Part shown: positions 54,956-61,303 of the stretch, piece after piece
How positions within the stretch are numbered: the first letter of the stretch is position 1
How the letters are laid out: the number at the start of each line of letters is the position of its first letter
NCBI GenBank assembly: GCA_964446835.1
Contig: CAYUQT010000049.1
Span: 1-64,000, forward strand
DNA from: CAYUQT01 sp964446835
GTDB lineage: Bacteria; Planctomycetota; Phycisphaerae; UBA1845; JAFGLZ01
Length of the DNA: 64,000 nt
Direction: 5' to 3'
Notes under the pieces: model-generated
Database searches by the model: none
What the model was told of the DNA's origin: nothing
The model's input: only the letters and a program-made list of their open reading frames with translations
Program-made: the position numbers and the translations under genes

Positions 54956-55552
54956 TCAGCCGTCGCTTTCGAGTTCGGCTCGGACACCCCTCATGAACTG
55001 AAGCACTCGATGCTTGATCTGGTAAACGGCATCGCACGTCATGTCCATCTTCCGGGCCACCTCGTCGGCGCCGATGCGTTCGAACGTGAGCAGGTCGAAG
55101 ACCCGAAGGTATCGCTTGCTGAAGGTTCGCCGCGTCCTTTCAATGCAGACGTTCAGCACATGCTCCTGCCACTGCTGCTCCCACAGGGTGGCCATGGTCT
55201 GAGGGTCCGACGCATACGTATATGCGCCGTCGACACTGCTTCGCTGCCCCGTCGAAAGGGGTTGCTTGAGGCGCTCGGCGCATAGATCCCTGACCTGATT
55301 TCGAGCAATCGCAAAGAGCCATGATCTGAACTTGCCCTTCTTGGGATCGTACAGGCCCTCCTGCATGGCTTTGTAGAGTGCAAATTCGGCACGTTGCGTG
55401 GCGTCCTCTGCGCTGTCGTTGTCGAGTCCCAGCCGAAGACAGAACTTGTGCAACATCGGACGATAGAGTGAGTCAAAGCGTTGCCATGCAGCCTGATTGT
55501 CGGTGTCCGACAAACCCCTTAGGAGGGAAAACGAAGTCTTGTATGGCGACAT
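54956..55552 (-). CDS. ECF-type RNA polymerase sigma factor
   Basis: A 198-residue alternative sigma factor with region 2 (LYRPMLHKFCLRLGL, GKFRSWLFAIARNQVRDL) and region 4 (FDLLTFERIGADEVARKMDM, then a helix-turn-helix to about residue 190). It resembles the planctomycete ECF groups encoded beside Ser/Thr kinases. An ATG at 55552 is preferred because GGGGA lies six bases upstream; a GTG two codons earlier is possible. It precedes the kinase-WD40 gene by 15 bp, which suggests the kinase controls it, through phosphorylation or through its ZAS-like motif. Confidence 0.88.
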   Translation of the reverse strand: MSPYKTSFSLLRGLSDTDNQAAWQRFDSLYRPMLHKFCLRLGLDNDSAEDATQRAEFALYKAMQEGLYDPKKGKFRSWLFAIARNQVRDLCAERLKQPLSTGQRSSVDGAYTYASDPQTMATLWEQQWQEHVLNVCIERTRRTFSKRYLRVFDLLTFERIGADEVARKMDMTCDAVYQIKHRVLQFMRGVRAELESDG

Positions 55553-56242
55553 CGACACTCCCCGACTGCGTCTGATAGACTTGAAGGCAAACTGGGCGGA
55601 GGACAGAGAACGATTTGGATTCTTGTTTCCCTATCCTGCTGAAATAACGTAATATTGGGAGAACGCCCTTCTGTTGCCCTTCCAATGGATCATTCTACGC
55701 AATCAGCAAATCGAGCGTCAACTTAATTCCTTGCAGAATCGGAGCGGGTCTCATCCTCTTTCGTCTCGAAAATTGTGGAACGAGTTCGTTCATAAGCCAT
55801 TAAAATATATGGTTTTAAAAACTCGTTCACCGCGTCGGTCGAACACACCCACCAAGTGAGGCCCGTGACCTTCTGTGGCACTCCCAATGTGCACTGTATG
55901 GACCTTGCTTCGAGCAACGGTGTCTGCAACGCGTTGCCCAGCCCGAGCGCGGCGGTCTGATGGGAGTTCTGTTAGATGGCGATGGCCACCACCGCAAACC
56001 ACTGAGGACACCTCCGCGGACCGCAAAAGCTGGAGGGCAGATGCCTTTCGTTCGAAGGCACGTCTCCAACAAGTCCCCAGTGTTCCTTGTGGGACTTTCC
56101 TGTCAGACATCGAGAAAGGGTCTGTATTAACAACTGGATGCGGCGATGTCTTCCCACAGGGGCATCCGCTCTTGTGGGGTTGTCCAGGGCGTGTTCGGGG
56201 GTGGCCAGACATCTCCCCGCAGGTTGTATGGGGTGTGATCGA
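55553..56242. other. AT-rich intergenic region
   Basis: About 690 bp between the ECF gene (-) and the orphan gene at 56243 (+). It holds the ECF promoter at 55692-55721, a GAACGA/TCGTTC inverted repeat at 55778-55791, and an AT-rich patch (about 55797-55825). Open frames here, including one ending at 56246, lack convincing coding character. Confidence 0.5.
55692..55721 (-). promoter_or_regulatory. Sigma70-type promoter for ECF-kinase operon
   Basis: On the minus strand: TTGACG, 18-base spacer, TAGAAT, about 140 bp before the ECF start. Confidence 0.5.
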
Positions 56243-56977
56243 ATGAGCGATGTTGGCGTTCCAGACGCTCCGACGGGGATTGCAGACGAACTGTTTGTGT
56301 GGGAAGAGCAGTTCCTGGGTTTCTTGACGGGCTCGGAGCAGTCATGGAGCCATCGAGAAGGACAGCCTTTGTCGCAGCGTTCGTTGCATGAGGCGGCCGG
56401 GAGGTTCTCGCCCCACCTCGCAACCGGTGCGACGGCGACCGACGTCAACAGACTTTCGGCGGCTCTCAGGTCCTTCTGCAAGAGGGGGATCACCTTGTTT
56501 GGGACCTCCCCGACGGGCGATGCCGCCGCACAATGCATGATGGTGAGGGCCTATCAACTCTGCCAGTCCTTGGCAGAGGTCCTCGTTTCGTCCCACTATC
56601 TGAACCGACTGGGGTGTGTCCGCCGAGAGAGGCGTTGGGACCAACTCCATCCGTCGACCGTGGGCTGCGTCCATACCGTGAGTGACGGCCGCGGCAACAG
56701 ATCGGCGTCGACGATGCTGATAGGCCAGCCGTGTATGACGTGTGATCGAGGCCGCTTGGCTCTGGTCAAAGGCACGGGGGACCTCGCTGTGGTGATCTGC
56801 AATGCCGGGTGCCGGATGGGGTCTGAACGACTCCTCGAAGGCCTCTACGGGGTTCCGGTCGAGCCGGCACCCTGTCACAGGACCACGGATGAACGCATGA
56901 TCTGGAGCGAGCCGGCGGTCTTCGAGGGGCGGGCTCAATACCTGCCCTATCACGAATTGGGTTTGCACGTGACATAG
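56243..56977 (+). CDS. Orphan protein with CxxC motifs
   Basis: Unrecognised. A 244-residue soluble protein without signal peptide or membrane helix. Two Cys pairs near the C-terminal third (CMTCDRGRLAL and CNAGCRMG, about 30 residues apart) could bind one zinc ion. Codon use is less GC3-biased than in neighbours, with more AGG, AGA and TTG codons, which could mean foreign origin or weak selection. The start at 56243 is chosen because the upstream part of the frame looks non-coding; its ribosome-binding site is poor. The opposite strand is also open but reads as low-complexity shadow. Confidence 0.5.
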   Translation: MSDVGVPDAPTGIADELFVWEEQFLGFLTGSEQSWSHREGQPLSQRSLHEAAGRFSPHLATGATATDVNRLSAALRSFCKRGITLFGTSPTGDAAAQCMMVRAYQLCQSLAEVLVSSHYLNRLGCVRRERRWDQLHPSTVGCVHTVSDGRGNRSASTMLIGQPCMTCDRGRLALVKGTGDLAVVICNAGCRMGSERLLEGLYGVPVEPAPCHRTTDERMIWSEPAVFEGRAQYLPYHELGLHVT

Positions 56978-56986
56978 CACAGCCAG

Positions 56987-57005
56987 CCTTGGCGCTTCGC
57001 CAAGG
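56987..57005 (+). terminator. Perfect 8-bp hairpin after orphan gene
   Basis: CCTTGGCG and CGCCAAGG with a 3-base loop CTT, 10 bp after the stop codon. No T-run follows. Confidence 0.5.
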
Positions 57006-57034
57006 CATGACAAAACAAGAAGAAGGGGAGTTCT

Positions 57035-57118
57035 GCCAGAAGGGGACATCCTGTTTCTCTCTCGCGAGATCGCAAGAGGGCGGCCCGCGCGGGAGGAACA
57101 GGATGTCTTCTTTCTGCC
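57035..57118. repeat. Long stem-loop between convergent genes
   Basis: An inverted repeat with arms at 57035-57055 and 57097-57118 sharing ACATCCTGTT with its complement, plus G-U-compatible positions. The 41-base loop is very GC-rich with its own small palindromes (CTCGCGAG). It separates the orphan gene (+) from the ThuA fusion (-) and may end transcription both ways. Confidence 0.55.
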
Positions 57119-57153
57119 GCGAACCGAACGGTTTCCACCAACCTCTACTTCGC

Positions 57154-58806
57154 TTAAGCTGGAAACACCTCATCTTCATGTGGCATCGGCAGGGGGCGTC
57201 CCCTCCGGCTCGATTCCTCGGCCAGGCTGAGCACGCCGATCACGCGGCGGGCAGACTCGGGGGTCACTTCCAGCGGATCGCCCAGCAGCAGGTGGTCGGC
57301 CAACGCTCGATAGTATCCGTGCCAGTCGCCCTGCAGGAGAGGGACGCTGCTCTCGATTCGCCGGCCGTCTGTCTGTACCTGAACCAGTTTGAGGGGGTCG
57401 CCGTCCACCGCTGTGATGCCGCCTCTCGTGCCCAGGATCCGCCACTTGGGCTTGCCGATCGCCGCGATGCTCGATTGTTCGAACGTGGCCATGGCGCCGC
57501 CTTCGAACCGCACCGTCGCCCAGCAGTGGTCTTCGTTCGTCACGTGGTGCCAGACCCGCTTTGGGGGAAAGAAGCCGAAGACGCTTTCGATACGGCGTGG
57601 GATGAGGTTCAGAATCCAATCGACGAAGTGCGCGCCCCAGTCGAAGAAGGCTCCGCCGCTGATCGCCTTGTTGCTTCGCCACCAGTCGCCGGGGTAACTG
57701 TAGCCGCCCATGAACGCCTCGATCTGGAACACCTCGCCGATGGCCCCGGAATCGATCAGGCCCTTCAGGCTCAGAAAGTCCGCGTCGCGGCGGCGGTTGT
57801 GGAAGACCGTGCAGACCTTGCCCGCCTTGCGGGCCGCCTGGATCATCTCCGTCGACTGCCGAACGTTCAGGGCGAAGGGCTTCTCGCAGACGACATGGCG
57901 ACCTGCTCTGCTGCACTGGACCGAAAGCGGAGCGTGCGTGTTGTGAGGCGTCACCAGAACGCACAGTTCCACCTGATCGTCCTCGAGCAGCCTGTCCAGT
58001 GACGGGTATGTCCGGATGCCGGGCAGATCGTCATCGGCCATCGTCAACCGCGATGCGTCACTGTCACACACCGCCACCACCTCAAGGCCCTTGCACTGGT
58101 TCATGCTGTCGGCGTGGTGCTTGCCCATGTTGAAGGCTCCGCCGTAGCCGACGACGGCGCACCCAATGACGCGGTCGAAGACCTCCGCTTCTCCGCAGAC
58201 GTAGCGGAGCTGGCGAATCACTTGCGACTGAAAAACCGGATGCCTGAACGCCTCCACGCCGTGGCCCAGAGCCAGATACCCGATGTGTCCCCTCCCCTGA
58301 GCGCGGGTGTAGGCCATGGGCTGAGGCGCATTGTGCCAATACGCCTGAAGGTAGGCGTCATAGTCTGCATGGTTCTTGACGATGTACAGTTCGTCGGTGA
58401 TCCGGAAGCTCTGAACGCGGGCGGCCAGGGGGTGATCGGCGTCCTTGACCGACACATCGAACGCGACGACCGGCCCGTGCCCGATGAACTGGCTGCCGAT
58501 CAGCTTCATGTAACGATCGTTCCTGACGAAGGAGTCGTTGCCGCAATGGATGCCGACGAGGCCGCCGCCGTTTTCGACGAAATCGATCAGTCCCTGTTCC
58601 TGCCGGTGGGTCAGTTCGCCACCCTGGGCGTAGATTACCACCGCCTCGTAATGTCCGCGAGGAAGCGCCGCCAGGGCGTTTCGGTCGGTCGTGGACGTGA
58701 CCTCGAACCGCCCGGACGCCGTCAGAAACGATTCCAGGATCTGCCCGCACGCTTCGAAGTCGTGCCATCCCCCGCCCAACAACACCAGTACGTTGTGACG
58801 CGTCAT
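57154..58806 (-). CDS. ThuA domain - Gfo/Idh/MocA oxidoreductase fusion
   Basis: A 550-residue two-domain protein without a signal peptide. Residues 1-210 form a ThuA-like glutamine-amidotransferase-fold domain (VLVLLGGGWHDFEACGQIL, FVENGGGLVGIHCGNDSF). Residues 215-550 are an NAD(P)-dependent Gfo/Idh/MocA oxidoreductase, with a variant nucleotide motif CAVVGYGGAFNMG, VCEKPFALN, and the catalytic-region GGAFFDWGAHFVDW. These families are often separate neighbours and act on keto-sugars and glycosides. AGGGAG precedes the ATG. The fusion suggests that both act on one substrate. Confidence 0.9.
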   Translation of the reverse strand: MTRHNVLVLLGGGWHDFEACGQILESFLTASGRFEVTSTTDRNALAALPRGHYEAVVIYAQGGELTHRQEQGLIDFVENGGGLVGIHCGNDSFVRNDRYMKLIGSQFIGHGPVVAFDVSVKDADHPLAARVQSFRITDELYIVKNHADYDAYLQAYWHNAPQPMAYTRAQGRGHIGYLALGHGVEAFRHPVFQSQVIRQLRYVCGEAEVFDRVIGCAVVGYGGAFNMGKHHADSMNQCKGLEVVAVCDSDASRLTMADDDLPGIRTYPSLDRLLEDDQVELCVLVTPHNTHAPLSVQCSRAGRHVVCEKPFALNVRQSTEMIQAARKAGKVCTVFHNRRRDADFLSLKGLIDSGAIGEVFQIEAFMGGYSYPGDWWRSNKAISGGAFFDWGAHFVDWILNLIPRRIESVFGFFPPKRVWHHVTNEDHCWATVRFEGGAMATFEQSSIAAIGKPKWRILGTRGGITAVDGDPLKLVQVQTDGRRIESSVPLLQGDWHGYYRALADHLLLGDPLEVTPESARRVIGVLSLAEESSRRGRPLPMPHEDEVFPA

Positions 58807-58926
58807 CGCAGAGACTCCCTGTCCATGTGTTCAGGACGGGTGTTCACTATACAGAGGTTCCAAACGTCAAGGTAGGGTGCCCGGGCGTATCAGACGTGAT
58901 GCCAGTGTTCGTTTTCCCCCGAGGCC

Positions 58927-59322
58927 TTACTGTGCCACCTCTCGCAGGACGTGCTCGGCGACGAAGATGGGCACCTCCATCGCCACACCCAGCGCGATGG
59001 CATCGGACGGACGGGAATCCACTTCGATCAGCTCGCCGTCATGGCGGATGATCAGCCGGGCGTAGAACGTGCCGTGCCGAAGATCACATACGACGATTCG
59101 CTCGAGCTCTCCGTGCAGCGACTCGATGATGTTCGCCAGAAGATCGTGGGTCAGCGGGCGTGGGACTTCGATATGCTTGAGACGCCGGTCGATTGCCAGG
59201 GCTTCATAACTCCCGATGACGATGGGAAACTGGCGTTCTCCGTCGCGCTCCCTCAAGACGATCACTTGCTGATCGCTTGTTTCAGTGATGATGATCCGCG
59301 CCAGATCGACTCGGACTTCCAT
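58927..59322 (-). CDS. Bifunctional nuclease family protein (DUF151)
   Basis: A 131-residue soluble protein of the BFN/DUF151 family, some of whose members show DNase and RNase activity. Family landmarks are QFPIVIGSYEALAI, RPLTHDLLANII and EVDSRPSDAIALGVAMEVPI. The ATG at 59322 is chosen with GAGAGG five bases upstream; a GTG two codons earlier is also in frame. It is next to nadD, with 121 bp between them, on the same strand. Cellular role is not established. Confidence 0.9.
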   Translation of the reverse strand: MEVRVDLARIIITETSDQQVIVLRERDGERQFPIVIGSYEALAIDRRLKHIEVPRPLTHDLLANIIESLHGELERIVVCDLRHGTFYARLIIRHDGELIEVDSRPSDAIALGVAMEVPIFVAEHVLREVAQ

Positions 59323-59442
59323 GGCCACCTCTCAGTGTCGTCTGTCCACAAACCTATCTGCCGGCTCGGGCTAAGTCAAGCGACACGCGTCCGGGGATGC
59401 CCGCCGCCGACCTCAGACTTCCGATGGCAGATGAGGGGGTCG

Positions 59443-60120
59443 TCACACGCCCTGCTTCTCGCAGCCGTGTCCCGAGTGTTCGGTGCCGGCCTCCGGCAGG
59501 GCACCTGAGTAGAGGCCGTGTTCATAGATGTAATACCGAACGGGACTCGGCACCATCCAGCGGATACTCATCGATGCTGCCAAACGACGGCGAATCTCCG
59601 TCGAGCTGACATCTATCCGGGGCGTGTTCAGGACGTTGTCCAGTAGACGCTGTACCTGCGGACGCGACAGTCGCTCTTCCAGCGGCGCCAGATCGGGAGC
59701 CTCCCACCCTGGCCGAACGGCGGTGACGATGCGGCACGCCTCCACCAGCTCTTCGATGCGATGCCAACCGGCCAGTTCCCTCAGGGAATCGCTTCCGATC
59801 AGCCAGACAATCTCCGTGTGCGAACTCAGCAGCGTTCGAAAGTGATCGACGGTGTCGATCGTGAAGCTGGGGCCGTTGCGACGGGCTTCGCAATCCGAAA
59901 TGTCGAACCCCGGTTCGTCTTCAGCGGCCAGACGGGTCATGGCCAGGCGGTGTGAGATGACGGTCAGATGATCCGGAGCCTTGTGCGGCGGACGCGCGTT
60001 GGGGATCAGGATGATCCGATCCAACCCCAGTTGCTCGCGCACGGCACGGGCCACCATGAGGTGTCCCACATGGATGGGATCGAACGTGCCACCATAGAGT
60101 CCCACACGTACGGGCATCAT
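59443..60120 (-). CDS. nadD: Nicotinate-nucleotide adenylyltransferase
   Basis: Adenylates nicotinate mononucleotide to deamido-NAD in NAD synthesis; cytoplasmic. The 225-residue protein has the nucleotidyltransferase motif GGTFDPIHVGHL (residues 10-21), IPNARPPHK, WLIGSDSLREL for the adenylate, and the C-terminal SSTEIRRRL. A Gly/His-rich tail of about 20 residues extends beyond the family core. The ribosome-binding site is weak (TTAGGA). Confidence 0.95.
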   Translation of the reverse strand: MMPVRVGLYGGTFDPIHVGHLMVARAVREQLGLDRIILIPNARPPHKAPDHLTVISHRLAMTRLAAEDEPGFDISDCEARRNGPSFTIDTVDHFRTLLSSHTEIVWLIGSDSLRELAGWHRIEELVEACRIVTAVRPGWEAPDLAPLEERLSRPQVQRLLDNVLNTPRIDVSSTEIRRRLAASMSIRWMVPSPVRYYIYEHGLYSGALPEAGTEHSGHGCEKQGV

Positions 60121-60341
60121 CGAATCCTAACTCTCGCTGCACGAGGGGTCAACGCCGGGGATGTTGCGCCACCGGCATTCACCGGTGGACGGTCCCGCGG
60201 CTGCCGGGGACGAACCATAGCAGCGCATCGGTGGGCGAACACATCGATACCCCCGGAGAGGTGCCGCACAGGGCGAAACAAGGCCTGTTGCCTTGCGTCG
60301 TGTGGCCACCACGAGTACAAGGAAGATCAAGGAGCTGTCGA

Positions 60342-61154
60342 GTGATTCCGCTCAGAGACAACATTCCCTCCGTCAGGACCCCTGTGGTCAACTACGCAGT
60401 GTTGGCGATTTGCGGCGTCGTCTTCCTCGTCCAGATCACCGCGGGGGGCGACGGACAGCAGATCGTCGAACGCTACGGCATGATTCCCGCTCGCCTGACG
60501 CATCCCGACAAGACGATTGTGGTCCCCCACACCGACATCATCAGGAAGGGTCCGTTCTATTCCAGACAGACCGTCGACCGTCCGGTGAGCAATCCGCCCT
60601 TCTCCGTGTATCTGACACTGATTACCTGCATGTTCCTGCATGGGGGGTGGATGCATCTGCTCGGAAACATGCTGTTCCTCTATATCTTCGGCGACAATGT
60701 TGAAGATCGACTTGGGCATATCGGCTATCTGGGCTTTTACTTGTTCTCAGGCGTGCTTGCCGGCCTGGCGCATCTCTTCACCGAGCCGGGGTCGGTCGCT
60801 CCGACGATCGGGGCCAGCGGAGCGATTGCCGGCGTCATGGGGGCCTACTTCCTGCTCTATCCGAACGCACGCGTCCTGACGATCGTCCCGGTCTTCTTCT
60901 TTCTGGAGTTCGTCGTTCTGCCGGCCTGGGTCATGTTGGGCTTCTGGTTCGTGATCCAGCTCTTCCAGGGGTCCCTGGCGGCGGCAACCCCGGGCGCCGG
61001 CGGCGTGGCGTGGTGGGCGCATATCGGAGGATTCGTGGTCGGGGCGGGTCTGGTCTACGCACTGCGCGGTGTGGGCTTCCTTCAGCAGCGAGTTCCCAAG
61101 GCCTATCCGGTTGCCAGTCGCTTCGCCATCTATCACGACCGGCGCCCATGGTAA
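60342..61154 (+). CDS. Rhomboid-family intramembrane serine protease
   Basis: A 270-residue polytopic protease with six or seven helices. The catalytic Ser is in TIGASGAIAGVMGAYF and the His in WWAHIGGFVVGAG. CMFLHGGWMHLLGNMLFLY contains the conserved HGGWxH region and the Asn of the oxyanion hole. The start is a GTG at 60342, seven bases after AAGGAG; the open frame extends 37 codons further upstream without such a site. Family members cut membrane-anchored proteins within the bilayer. The next gene, 149 bp downstream, encodes a protein with an anchor-like C-terminal tail. Confidence 0.92.
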   Translation: MIPLRDNIPSVRTPVVNYAVLAICGVVFLVQITAGGDGQQIVERYGMIPARLTHPDKTIVVPHTDIIRKGPFYSRQTVDRPVSNPPFSVYLTLITCMFLHGGWMHLLGNMLFLYIFGDNVEDRLGHIGYLGFYLFSGVLAGLAHLFTEPGSVAPTIGASGAIAGVMGAYFLLYPNARVLTIVPVFFFLEFVVLPAWVMLGFWFVIQLFQGSLAAATPGAGGVAWWAHIGGFVVGAGLVYALRGVGFLQQRVPKAYPVASRFAIYHDRRPW

Positions 61155-61303
61155 TGGCCGCCTGACATTTGATAAACTACACCGTAGGCGACCCTGAGGG
61201 TGGGCACCCTTGATGGTGATGGGGGGTATGCAACTCTTCCCGGGGTCGGAGTTTGGAGGGGCAGACACGTCCACTCATCGTGTTCAATCCTGAGAGGTGA
61301 GGA

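Noticed and set aside
56342..57049. Minus-strand frame opposite the orphan CxxC gene
   Set aside because: It is Arg/Pro/His-rich without any motif and runs through both hairpins downstream of the orphan gene.
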